The position numbers and the translations under genes are program-made. Shown here in pieces: positions 1-5,078 of a DNA stretch of 5,078 nt. Source of the stretch: Fervidobacterium sp. (GTDB lineage: Bacteria; Thermotogota; Thermotogae; Thermotogales; Fervidobacteriaceae); the NCBI GenBank assembly GCA_003522805.1, contig DPIB01000046.1, positions 1-5,078 of the forward strand. Reading direction: 5' to 3'. The notes under the pieces are model-generated. The model was not told the origin of the DNA. It ran no database searches and saw only the letters and a program-made list of their open reading frames with translations. Numbering within the stretch: the first letter of the stretch is position 1; each line of letters opens with the position of its first letter.

Positions 1-26
1 ATAATTATGAAAACCAAAACTGTGAC

Positions 27-35
27 AGGAGGGGG
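27..35 (+). promoter_or_regulatory. Ribosome binding site of groES
   Basis: AGGAGGGGG lies with its AGGAGG core ending 10 nt before the ATG at 43. It decides the start: the in-frame ATG at 7 has no Shine-Dalgarno visible in the window and would add 12 residues (MKTKTVTGGGKS) that are the translation of this very site and are foreign to GroES. The promoter and any heat-shock operator lie left of the window; the first bases (ATAATTATG) could be the end of a -10 element, but this cannot be judged. Confidence 0.85.
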
Positions 36-42
36 TAAGAGC

Positions 43-312
43 ATGAAAGTAAAACCACTAGGTGAAAGACTACTGATAAAGCCCATAGTTGAGGAGAAGA
101 AGACAGTTGGAGGTATAGTTCTTCCAGATACCGCCAAGGAGAAACCTATGAAGGCAGAGGTTGTTGAGATTGGAAAATTACCGGAAGATTGTACGTTGAA
201 GGTTGGAGACAAGGTAATATTCAGTAAGTATTCGGGGACCGAGCTGAAGATCGATGATCAAGACTACATCATCATCGAAATAGATGATGTCCTAGCAAGA
301 GTAGAAGAGTAA
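43..312 (+). CDS. groES: Co-chaperonin GroES (Hsp10, 10 kDa chaperonin)
   Basis: This is the lid of the cytoplasmic chaperonin. Seven copies cap the GroEL ring, displace bound substrate and close the folding chamber in an ATP-dependent cycle. The 89-residue product opens with the family's typical MKVKPLGERLLIKP strand. The mobile loop spans about residues 16-32, with GGIVLP at 23-28; the hydrophobic IVL (25-27) is the part that docks on the GroEL apical domain. It is followed by AKEKP and the beta-barrel segment VGDKVIFSKYSGTE (54-67). The protein is a little shorter than the roughly 95-97 residues common in Proteobacteria, because the segment around residues 44-53 is compact, as I recall from Thermotogales homologues. 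The start at 43 is preferred over an in-frame ATG at 7 because of the AGGAGGGGG site. It is followed after 17 nt by groEL, and the two are surely co-transcribed. No CIRCE operator is visible, but the promoter region lies outside the window. Confidence 0.97.
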   Translation: MKVKPLGERLLIKPIVEEKKTVGGIVLPDTAKEKPMKAEVVEIGKLPEDCTLKVGDKVIFSKYSGTELKIDDQDYIIIEIDDVLARVEE

Positions 313-315
313 TCG

Positions 316-323
316 AGGAGGTG
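316..323 (+). promoter_or_regulatory. Ribosome binding site of groEL
   Basis: AGGAGGTG sits 6 nt before the groEL ATG at 330. It is a near-perfect complement of the 16S rRNA 3' end and fits a very highly expressed gene. It lies in the 17-nt gap after the groES stop codon, so groEL can be initiated independently on the shared mRNA. Confidence 0.85.
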
Positions 324-329
324 TGAGAT

Positions 330-1949
330 ATGTCAAAGCTTTTAAGATACAGTGAAGAGGCAAGAAGATCACTGGAAACAGGTGTGGACGCAGTTGCAAA
401 TGCAGTGAAGATTACATTAGGACCGAAGGGTAGAAACGTTGTTATCGAGAAATCATGGGGAAGCCCAACTATCACAAATGATGGTGTTTCTATCGCAAAG
501 GAGATCGACCTTGAGGATAAATTTGCGAATCTCGGTGCACAACTTGTAAAGGAAGTCGCAAGCAAGACGAACGATGTTGCAGGTGATGGTACGACAACAG
601 CAACTGTCCTTGCGCAGGCAATGATAAAGGAAGGGCTCAAGATGGTCGCAGCCGGTGCAAATCCGATACTTGTCAAGAGAGGAATTGATAAGGCAACGGC
701 TAGAATTGTCGAGGAAATCAAAAACTTCTCAAAGAAACTTGCCAATTCTGAGGATATTGCACACGTTGCAGCTATCAGTGCAAATAGTGAGGATATAGGC
801 AAACTTATTGCAGAAGCAATGGATAGGGTTGGCGAAGATGGAGTTATTACAGTTGAAGATAGCAAAACAATCGATACTTATGTTGAATTTACCGAAGGTA
901 TGCAATTCGATAGGGGATATATCTCTCCATATTTCGTAACGGATCCAGAGAAGATGGAAGTTGTTTACAATGAGCCGTTTATTCTCATCACCGATAGGAA
1001 GTTATCTGCAGTAAAACCACTTATTCCGATTTTAGAAAAGGTTGCTCAGACAGGTAAGCCGTTGATAATCATTGCTGAGGATGTAGAGGGCGAAATGCTT
1101 ACAACTCTTGTTTTGAACAAGCTTAAGGGGACGCTCAATACGGTTGCAGTGAAGGCTCCCGGTTTTGGCGACAGAAGGAAGGCTATGCTGCAAGATATAG
1201 CTATATTAACAAGCGGTATCGTTGCGAGTGAAGAACTCGGAATCAACCTTGAAGACCTCACGCTCCAAGACCTTGGAAGAGCAGATGTCGTGAGAGTTAA
1301 GAAGGATGAAACGATAATCGTTGGTGGAAAAGGAAAAAGTGAAGAAATAAAGAAAAGAATTGCCCAGATTAAGGCGCAGATCGAACAAACAACGAGCGAG
1401 TACGAAAAGGAAACACTCCAAGAGAGAATGGCGAAACTTGCCGGTGGTGTTGCGGTAATCAAAGTGGGTGCCGCAACAGAAACGGAACTTAAGGAAAAGA
1501 AACACAGGATTGAAGATGCTCTTAGTGCAACGAGGGCAGCTGTTGAAGAGGGTATCGTCCCCGGTGGCGGAATTACGCTATTGAGGGCAAGAAAGGCACT
1601 TGAACCGTTGATTGCAGAACTTCAAGGAGATGAGAAACTCGGTGCACAGATCGTCTACAGTTCCCTTGAAATGCCGACGAAACAGATTGCTATCAATGCC
1701 GGTTACGATGGTTCTATAGTGGTGCACAATGTGCTTTCTAAGGAGGACCTTCCATACGGGTTCGACGCACTCAAAGGTGAATATTGCAACTTGTATGAAC
1801 ATGGTATCATCGATCCGGCAAAAGTCACAAGAAGCGCACTTCAAAATGCTGCATCTATCGCAGGTATGCTCTTAACAACTGAAGTGCTCGTGGTGGAAAA
1901 GCCCGAGGAGAAGAAACCAGAAGTACCTGAAATGCCTGCAGACTATTGA
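330..1949 (+). CDS. groEL: Chaperonin GroEL (Hsp60, 60 kDa chaperonin)
   Basis: This is the ATP-driven folding chamber of the cytosol: two stacked seven-subunit rings that enclose non-native proteins under GroES. The 539-residue product is full length. Nucleotide-binding elements of the equatorial domain are present: LGPKGRN (30-36), TNDGVS (49-54, Asp51), GDGTTT (85-90, Asp86) and RIEDAL (393-398). Asp396 in the last matches the catalytic Asp398 of E. coli. The cpn60 family signature [12 protein letters not shown] is at 403-414. Apical-domain landmarks include [14 protein letters not shown] (189-202) and [10 protein letters not shown] (275-284). The C-terminus is unusual against the textbook protein: the GGM repeats are replaced by a Lys/Glu/Pro-rich tail ending PEMPADY. 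The Met at 330 is fixed by AGGAGGTG just upstream. It is the second gene of the groES-groEL operon, which ends at the terminator 2077-2123. I see no frameshift or missing catalytic residue. Confidence 0.98.
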   Translation: MSKLLRYSEEARRSLETGVDAVANAVKITLGPKGRNVVIEKSWGSPTITNDGVSIAKEIDLEDKFANLGAQLVKEVASKTNDVAGDGTTTATVLAQAMIKEGLKMVAAGANPILVKRGIDKATARIVEEIKNFSKKLANSEDIAHVAAISANSEDIGKLIAEAMDRVGEDGVITVEDSKTIDTYVEFTEGMQFDRGYISPYFVTDPEKMEVVYNEPFILITDRKLSAVKPLIPILEKVAQTGKPLIIIAEDVEGEMLTTLVLNKLKGTLNTVAVKAPGFGDRRKAMLQDIAILTSGIVASEELGINLEDLTLQDLGRADVVRVKKDETIIVGGKGKSEEIKKRIAQIKAQIEQTTSEYEKETLQERMAKLAGGVAVIKVGAATETELKEKKHRIEDALSATRAAVEEGIVPGGGITLLRARKALEPLIAELQGDEKLGAQIVYSSLEMPTKQIAINAGYDGSIVVHNVLSKEDLPYGFDALKGEYCNLYEHGIIDPAKVTRSALQNAASIAGMLLTTEVLVVEKPEEKKPEVPEMPADY

Positions 1950-1978
1950 TGACTGTTCGATAAGTAGTTCAACAAGCA

Positions 1979-2007
1979 TTTAGTTATCGTTTAGTTATCG
2001 TAGTTAT
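1979..2007. repeat. 11-bp tandem repeat, two copies plus a partial third
   Basis: TTTAGTTATCG occurs at 1979-1989 and again, identical and abutting, at 1990-2000. A third partial copy, TAGTTAT, follows at 2001-2007. It lies 29 nt after the groEL stop codon, in the transcribed 3' region before the terminator. The unit length is not a multiple of three and no reading frame uses it. No function is apparent; it looks like a local slippage duplication. Confidence 0.85.
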
Positions 2008-2047
2008 TAGGTGGTTATAGATAATCCGTTACGGTATTTATATAGTT

Positions 2048-2065
2048 GACAGATAGGACAGATAG
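2048..2065. repeat. 9-bp perfect tandem duplication
   Basis: GACAGATAG is present at 2048-2056 and directly again at 2057-2065, 11 nt before the terminator stem. It is unrelated in sequence to the 11-bp repeat upstream and the 12-bp repeat downstream, although GATAG and TATCTG-type words recur across the gap. Function unknown. Confidence 0.8.
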
Positions 2066-2076
2066 CGATTTCCAAG

Positions 2077-2123
2077 CGAGGTGACACAGATGCAGATATG
2101 CAAAAGTGCCACCTCGTTTTTTT
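2077..2123 (+). terminator. Rho-independent terminator of groES-groEL
   Basis: The left arm CGAGGTGACAC (2077-2087) pairs with GTGCCACCTCG (2106-2116) as an 11-position stem with one internal A-C mismatch. It is followed at once by seven T (2117-2123). The stem can extend outward through G2076-T and A2075/A2074-T pairs into the T run. The 18-nt loop can fold further through TGCA-GATA-TGCA (2091-2102). The placement, 127 nt after the groEL stop and before the next gene, fits the end of the chaperonin operon. The extended A/T flanks might allow some function on the opposite strand, but no convergent gene is seen. Confidence 0.9.
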
Positions 2124-2136
2124 ACATATCTAGACA

Positions 2137-2226
2137 AGTTTGTATGGGAATGTGCAAGATGATCTATGGAGAAATTGCGAAACGACCATGCAAACTTATA
2201 TGAGCTTGTATGAATCTGCATGGATG
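2137..2226. repeat. Imperfect direct repeat and short inverted repeat upstream of folA
   Basis: Segment 2137-2161 (begins AGTTTGTATG) and segment 2203-2226 (begins AGCTTGTATG) align with about 20 identities if small gaps are allowed; shared words are TTGTATG, AAT, TGCA and GATG. Overlapping them is a perfect 7-bp inverted repeat, CCATGCA (2186-2192) and TGCATGG (2217-2223), with a 24-nt spacer. These could be degenerate duplications or an operator-like pair. The sequence alone does not decide, and chance in a low-complexity region is possible. Confidence 0.4.
2175..2202 (+). promoter_or_regulatory. Weak candidate promoter for folA (distal)
   Basis: TTGCGA (2175-2180) and TATATG (2197-2202) are separated by 16 bp, each matching four of six consensus positions. 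It lies beyond the groESL terminator, 78 nt before the folA start. A promoter is needed in this gap if the upstream terminator works, but this one competes with the extended -10 candidate at 2229-2237. Confidence 0.3.
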
Positions 2227-2237
2227 TATGTTAAAAT
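2206..2237 (+). promoter_or_regulatory. Candidate extended -10 promoter for folA (proximal)
   Basis: TGTTAAAAT (2229-2237) is an extended -10 (TGn plus TAAAAT). The nearest -35-like element, TTGTAT (2206-2211), is 20 bp upstream, longer than ideal, so recognition would lean on the TG extension. Initiation would fall near 2244, inside the 12-bp tandem duplication, giving a 5' leader of about 36 nt. Confidence 0.38.
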
Positions 2238-2238
2238 G

Positions 2239-2262
2239 TATCTGTTAAGTTATCTGTTAAGT
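2239..2262. repeat. 12-bp perfect tandem duplication before folA
   Basis: TATCTGTTAAGT occurs at 2239-2250 and again at 2251-2262 without a gap. It sits between the candidate -10 element and the Shine-Dalgarno site of the dihydrofolate reductase gene, so it probably forms most of the mRNA leader. It could be a slippage product, or a doubled binding site; nothing in the sequence shows which. Confidence 0.85.
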
Positions 2263-2269
2263 AAGGGGG
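2263..2269 (+). promoter_or_regulatory. Ribosome binding site of folA
   Basis: AAGGGGG is placed 10 nt before the ATG at 2280. It supports that start over the ATG at 2272, which is in another frame, only 2 nt from the site, and gives no recognisable protein. Confidence 0.7.
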
Positions 2270-2279
2270 CTATGAGACT

Positions 2280-2786
2280 ATGCGCATTAGATTGGTTGTT
2301 GTCACGGATATCAGGGGTACGATCGCAAGAAACAGGGATGATCCGGTGAATTGGTCAAGTAAGGAAGATAAGCGATTTTTCAAACAGACTACTTCTGAAT
2401 CAGGGGTAGTAGTGATGGGTCGCAAAACGTACGAAAGTATCGGTGGAAGGCTACCTGGTAGGACAAATGTGGTGATGAGCAGGCAAAAAGAAATAAACCT
2501 TCCACAAAAGCCAGACTACCTAATCTCAGGCACTCCACACGAAGTTGTCTCCCTCCTAAGTGGTGCAGGATATAAAGATATTTGTGTGATAGGTGGCCAG
2601 AGTGTTTTCACTCAATTTGTAGATGCAGGATTAGTCACAGATATCTATCTGAGTGTTGAACCTGTGCTCTTGGCTGGCGGGTTAAACCTACTAGAAGAGG
2701 TTTCAAATGAACTGACACTAAAACTTGAAAGAATCTTAAAGCTCAACGATAACGGGACAATTAATCTGCATTATCGGGTATATTGA
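2280..2786 (+). CDS. folA: Dihydrofolate reductase, Thermotoga type
   Basis: This cytosolic enzyme is predicted to reduce 7,8-dihydrofolate to tetrahydrofolate with NADPH, feeding one-carbon metabolism. The 168-residue product matches the family in length and order. Trp25 followed five residues later by Asp30 (WSSKED) corresponds to Trp22 and Asp27 of the E. coli enzyme, Asp27 being the proton-relay and substrate-binding acid. The NADPH-binding parts are VVMGRKTYESIGG (44-56, with MGR at 46-48), LPGRTNVVMSR (58-68), and CVIGGQSVF (102-110, with the Gly-Gly pair at 105-106). The DIRGTIAR...NWSS pattern, the short Met20-loop region and the SVEP segment near 124-127 resemble the hyperstable dimeric enzyme of T. 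maritima as I remember it; dimerisation here is inference. It lies alone between two other transcription units, with no thymidylate synthase gene beside it. Membership of the related RibD C-terminal reductase family is the main alternative, less likely given the W-x4-D and MGR motifs. Confidence 0.9.
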   Translation: MRIRLVVVTDIRGTIARNRDDPVNWSSKEDKRFFKQTTSESGVVVMGRKTYESIGGRLPGRTNVVMSRQKEINLPQKPDYLISGTPHEVVSLLSGAGYKDICVIGGQSVFTQFVDAGLVTDIYLSVEPVLLAGGLNLLEEVSNELTLKLERILKLNDNGTINLHYRVY

Positions 2787-2807
2787 CACTGCTTTAGTTT
2801 TACAAAT

Positions 2808-2822
2808 AAGCTTGGGCTTTTT
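2808..2822 (+). terminator. Weak possible terminator after folA
   Basis: AAGC (2808-2811) and GCTT (2816-2819) enclose the loop TTGG and lead into a short T run (five T at 2818-2822, partly in the stem). A T-T mismatch then two A-T pairs could extend the stem. It sits 21 nt after the folA stop in the correct orientation, but the stem is short and the T run brief, so read-through into the next gene is quite possible. Confidence 0.35.
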
Positions 2823-2887
2823 GATTTCTTGATACCTGATTTTATTCTATAACAATATATTTGACGGGTTTAGCACAAAATGGTAGG

Positions 2888-2916
2888 TTGGAAAAACTGA
2901 AATATTCTGGTAAAAT
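2888..2916 (+). promoter_or_regulatory. Promoter of the EF-G-like gene
   Basis: TTGGAA (2888-2893) and TAAAAT (2911-2916) are separated by exactly 17 bp, and TGG just before the -10 gives an extended TGn element. Initiation would fall near 2922-2924, about 46 nt before the ATG at 2969. It is the best sigma-70-type promoter in the window. It lies inside an upstream in-frame extension of the EF-G-like reading frame (from a TTG at 2861), which argues that the extension is not translated. Confidence 0.7.
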
Positions 2917-2956
2917 ATATCATGGATTGATTTTAGGACGATTACCTAATAGATTT

Positions 2957-2963
2957 GGAGGTG
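2957..2963 (+). promoter_or_regulatory. Ribosome binding site of the EF-G-like gene
   Basis: GGAGGTG ends 5 nt before the ATG at 2969 (7 nt from the GGAGG core). It fixes translation at MLAKDKRTVV, directly before the first GTPase strand. The alternative TTG at 2861 has no Shine-Dalgarno and lies upstream of the promoter. Confidence 0.85.
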
Positions 2964-2968
2964 GAGTA

Positions 2969-5026
2969 ATGCTTGCGAAGGACAAGCGCACAGTCGTGCT
3001 CGTAGGTCACAACGGTTCTGGAAAGTCAACGTTCATGGTTTCAGCTTTAAACCTCGGAGGTATTCCCGTAACAAAGAAAGAGATAGATTTTGATCCAATT
3101 GAAAACCAAAGAGGTGCAAGCATAAATTCTCACGTAGGAACGTTTGAATTTGAAGGTAAACAGATTACACTGATCGATACGCCGGGTTTCAGCGATTTCA
3201 TTGGTGAGGTTATCGGTTCTGTTTTTGTATCGGAAAACGTGCTGAGCGTTGTAAATGCAACAGCTGGTGTGGAGATTCAAACGGAAAGGACATGGTCTCT
3301 AGCAAATGAGATGGAAAAGCCCATCTTGGTGTTCGTCAATCAGATGGATAAAGAGAGGGCAAACTTTGATGATACATTGGAATCGTTGAGAGAGAGATTC
3401 GAAGCAAAGATAATTCCAATTGTTTATCCCATCGGTAAGGAGGCAGATTTTAGAGGTATTGTTGACCTCATCACTGGAAAGGCATACCTTTACGAGAATG
3501 GAAAAACAAAAGAATCCGATGTGCCAGCAGATTTAAAGGAGAGAGTCGAAGAAGTTAAGATGTCGATAATGGAAGATATAGTATCCCTAGATGAAACACT
3601 CATGGATAAGTACTTTGCCGAAGAACCGATCACACCCGAAGAATTATTGAGTGCATTGAGAAGAGGACTTGTCGAGAGGCAAATAGTACCCGTTATTGCT
3701 GGTTCGTCCGAAAAGAACATAGGCGTGGATTTCTTGTTAAGAACCATAGCTAATATAGGTGCATCGCCATTAGATGCAAAGCCATACAAAGCGAAATTGG
3801 ACACTGGAGATGAGGTAGAAGTACCTCCATCTGAAACGGACCCATTCGTTGGTTATACGTTTAAGGCAGTGGTAGACCCATTCGTTGGTAAGCTAAGTTT
3901 CATCAAGATAATTTCTGGTAGCCTGAAGCAAGGAGATGGATTCAGCAATGTATCCAAAGGGACACAAGAAAAAATAGGGCATCTCTATTTTGCAAAGGGT
4001 AAAGATACATACGAGGTTGAAGAGGTCTCATGTGGTGATATCGTCGTACTCCCTAAATTGAAGGAGAGCGCTGTGAAAGATACGGTTACACATAAAGATA
4101 GAAGGCTGACGATCATTTCACCAGAATATCCAGAACCGATGATTTCGAAGAGTGTTACACCAAAATCGAAGTCCGATATCGACAAGATAAGTACTGGACT
4201 TAGTCGGCTAGCAGATTCTGACCCGACATTTGCTTGGGAGTTTGATCCTGAAACTGCTGAAACGGTGATCTCCGGAGTAGGTGGCATGCATCTCGATGTG
4301 ATGGTTGAAAGGCTTAAAAACACATTTGGGGTAGATGTCGAAGTTGGAAAGCCGAAGATTGCCTATAGGGAAACTGTGATGGGAAAAGCTGTTTCGGAAC
4401 ACAAACACAAGAAACAGAGTGGAGGCCATGGTCAATATGGGCACGTTAAGATAGAGATCGAACCGACAGAGCGAGGTAGTGGGTTTGAATTTGTGGATAA
4501 GATCGTCGGTGGTGTCATACCAAGGAACTTTATCCCGTCGGTTGAAAAGGGCATTAGAGAGGCTATGAAAAAAGGAGTTCTCGCTGCATTTCCAGTAGTC
4601 GATGTGAGAGTTACTCTATTTGATGGTTCGTACCATGAAGTTGACTCTTCAGATATATCGTTCCAGATTGCGGCAATTCAAGCGTTCAAAAAGGGTATGA
4701 AGGAAGCAAAACCTGTCTTGCTTGAACCTATCATGCGAGTTGAAGTTTACACGCCAGATGAGAATGCTGGAGACGTCATGGGAGACATCAGTTCAAGAAG
4801 GGGTAGACCAATGGGTATGGAGCCAGCTGGCAAAGGTATTACAGTCGTTAGGGCAGAGGTACCACTCGCAGAGATGCTGGATTTTCAAGGACGACTTTCT
4901 TCGATAACTAGTGGTAGAGGATACTTTACGATGAGGTTCATCAGGTATGACATGGTCCCACCAACTGCACAGGAGAAGATAATAGCAGAACGTAAGAAGT
5001 ATCTAGAGGAACAGGCTGAAGAGTAA
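2969..5026 (+). CDS. Elongation factor G-like translational GTPase (EF-G-2 type paralogue)
   Basis: This is a 685-residue five-domain translation factor homologue, expected to bind GTP and act on the ribosome; its exact role is not settled. GTPase motifs: G1 GHNGSGKST (13-21), G2 RGAS (48-51), G3 DTPGF (70-74), G4 NQMD (124-127), G5 GSS (245-247). Three differ from canonical EF-G: the catalytic His after DTPG is Phe74, the Mg-binding Thr of RGIT is Ser51, and NKMD reads NQMD. Domain II covers about 290-375 and domain III about 385-455 (YPEPMIS; GVGGMHLD in place of GMGELHLD). Domain IV, about 460-590, keeps QSGGHGQYG (483-491) and the tip loop GSYHEVDSSD (553-562, His556 matching EF-G His583). 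Domain V follows with GDVMGDISSRRGR (601-613). The pattern fits the T. maritima and Thermus EF-G-2-like group rather than the main translocase, which is expected elsewhere. It has its own promoter and lies 182 nt after folA. I leave the symbol empty because fusA usually means the canonical factor. Confidence 0.9.
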   Translation: MLAKDKRTVVLVGHNGSGKSTFMVSALNLGGIPVTKKEIDFDPIENQRGASINSHVGTFEFEGKQITLIDTPGFSDFIGEVIGSVFVSENVLSVVNATAGVEIQTERTWSLANEMEKPILVFVNQMDKERANFDDTLESLRERFEAKIIPIVYPIGKEADFRGIVDLITGKAYLYENGKTKESDVPADLKERVEEVKMSIMEDIVSLDETLMDKYFAEEPITPEELLSALRRGLVERQIVPVIAGSSEKNIGVDFLLRTIANIGASPLDAKPYKAKLDTGDEVEVPPSETDPFVGYTFKAVVDPFVGKLSFIKIISGSLKQGDGFSNVSKGTQEKIGHLYFAKGKDTYEVEEVSCGDIVVLPKLKESAVKDTVTHKDRRLTIISPEYPEPMISKSVTPKSKSDIDKISTGLSRLADSDPTFAWEFDPETAETVISGVGGMHLDVMVERLKNTFGVDVEVGKPKIAYRETVMGKAVSEHKHKKQSGGHGQYGHVKIEIEPTERGSGFEFVDKIVGGVIPRNFIPSVEKGIREAMKKGVLAAFPVVDVRVTLFDGSYHEVDSSDISFQIAAIQAFKKGMKEAKPVLLEPIMRVEVYTPDENAGDVMGDISSRRGRPMGMEPAGKGITVVRAEVPLAEMLDFQGRLSSITSGRGYFTMRFIRYDMVPPTAQEKIIAERKKYLEEQAEE

Positions 5027-5053
5027 AGAAGAAAGAATGATTTTTGATGATTA

Positions 5054-5078
5054 ATGAGTGAACTACCCCCACCTATAG
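5054..5078 (+). CDS. Possible 5' end of a further gene, cut by the window edge
   Basis: An ATG at 5054 opens a frame (MSELPPPI) that stays open to the last base. The support is weak: there is no clear Shine-Dalgarno just upstream, and only eight codons are visible. A five-codon mini-frame (MIFDD) from the ATG at 5038, preceded by a purine-rich AAGAAGAAAG, ends with TAA at 5053, directly against this ATG (TAATG), so translational coupling is conceivable. No terminator is seen after the EF-G-like gene, which leaves co-transcription open. No product can be named. Confidence 0.25.

Larger units (their letters stand above)
1950..2279. other. 330-nt intergenic region between groEL and folA
   Basis: No convincing gene lies here. 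The first 127 nt are the A/T-rich 3' untranslated part of the groESL transcript and carry two tandem duplications. An intrinsic terminator follows (2077-2123). The rest is the upstream region of the dihydrofolate reductase gene, with weak promoter candidates, an imperfect repeat (2137-2161 and 2203-2226), a 12-bp tandem duplication and the ribosome binding site. Small open frames on both strands cross the terminator or the repeats, lack supported starts, and encode nothing I recognise. Confidence 0.8.

Noticed and set aside
7..42. In-frame upstream ATG giving a GroES with 12 extra N-terminal residues
   Set aside because: The extension is encoded by the Shine-Dalgarno region itself and has no GroES counterpart; AGGAGGGGG points to the ATG at 43.
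1..42. CIRCE or other heat-shock operator upstream of groES
   Set aside because: No TTAGCACTC/GAGTGCTAA-type inverted repeat is present in these bases, but the real promoter lies outside the window, so absence here says nothing about regulation.
272..1844. Long open frames on the - strand across groEL
   Set aside because: They are antisense shadows of a highly conserved coding gene, have serine- and leucine-rich low-information translations, and carry no recognisable domain.
2031..2044. CCGTTACGG palindrome in the groEL 3' region
   Set aside because: The arms are only 4 bp with a single central base and do not extend; it is too short to support as an operator or stable hairpin.
2046..2074. 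Perfect TTGACA -35 hexamer just before the terminator
   Set aside because: No -10-like hexamer lies 16-18 bp downstream (ATTTCC, TTTCCA or TTCCAA), and the hexamer overlaps the GACAGATAG duplication; a promoter here would run straight into the terminator.
2015..2221. 68-codon frame on the - strand in the groEL-folA gap
   Set aside because: It runs through the terminator stem-loop and a tandem duplication, and its translation resembles no family I know.
2140..2349. 69-codon + frame overlapping the start of folA
   Set aside because: It overlaps the DHFR frame, covers promoter and ribosome-binding sequence, and its product (repeated Met, Tyr and Leu residues) merely reflects the ATG- and TAT-rich spacer.
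2861..2889. TTGACG with TAGGTT 17 bp downstream as an alternative promoter
   Set aside because: TAGGTT is a poor -10, and the TTGGAA/TGGTAAAAT pair just downstream is much better and better placed for the ATG at 2969.
3005..3031. GHNGSGKST resembles the Walker A of ABC ATPases
   Set aside because: No ABC signature, Q-loop or Walker B arrangement follows; DTPG, NxMD and all EF-G domains II-V do, so it is a translational GTPase P-loop.
1..5078. Undescribed defence, mobile or CRISPR system
   Set aside because: All coding space is filled by known housekeeping families; no transposase, integrase, repeat-spacer array, toxin-antitoxin pair or attachment site is visible.

Overview
This 5.08 kb window is housekeeping chromosome from a thermophilic bacterium, most likely of the order Thermotogales and probably Fervidobacterium or a close relative. 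That placement rests on recalled family resemblance, not a search. GroES is short (89 aa) with the Thermotoga-type mobile loop. GroEL ends in a Pro/Glu/Lys-rich tail instead of GGM repeats. The dihydrofolate reductase is of the Thermotoga maritima type, and the EF-G paralogue belongs to the EF-G-2-like group. All four genes lie on the + strand.

Layout. Positions 1-42 hold only a groES leader and its Shine-Dalgarno site; the promoter lies off the left edge. groES (43-312) and groEL (330-1949) form the usual two-gene chaperonin operon, 17 nt apart, each with a strong Shine-Dalgarno. A 330-nt gap follows (1950-2279). It holds a clear Rho-independent terminator at 2077-2123, three unrelated short perfect tandem duplications (11, 9 and 12 bp units), an imperfect longer repeat, and weak promoter candidates for the next gene. 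A folA-type dihydrofolate reductase gene occupies 2280-2786. A 182-nt gap with a feeble hairpin leads to a good promoter (TTGGAA, 17 bp, extended TAAAAT) at 2888-2916, which should drive the EF-G-like gene at 2969-5026. The last 52 nt may contain the first codons of another gene, with weak support.

How the genes relate. GroES and GroEL form the protein-folding chamber. DHFR supplies tetrahydrofolate, and the EF-G-like protein is a five-domain translational GTPase that is probably not the main translocase. Only groES-groEL is a convincing operon. The other two genes seem to be separate transcription units that share orientation.

I found no mobile element, CRISPR array, RNA gene or undescribed multi-gene system. 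The points most worth a second look are the altered GTPase motifs of the EF-G paralogue (Phe where the catalytic His normally sits), its start-site correction supported by an internal promoter, and the cluster of tandem duplications in the groEL-folA gap.
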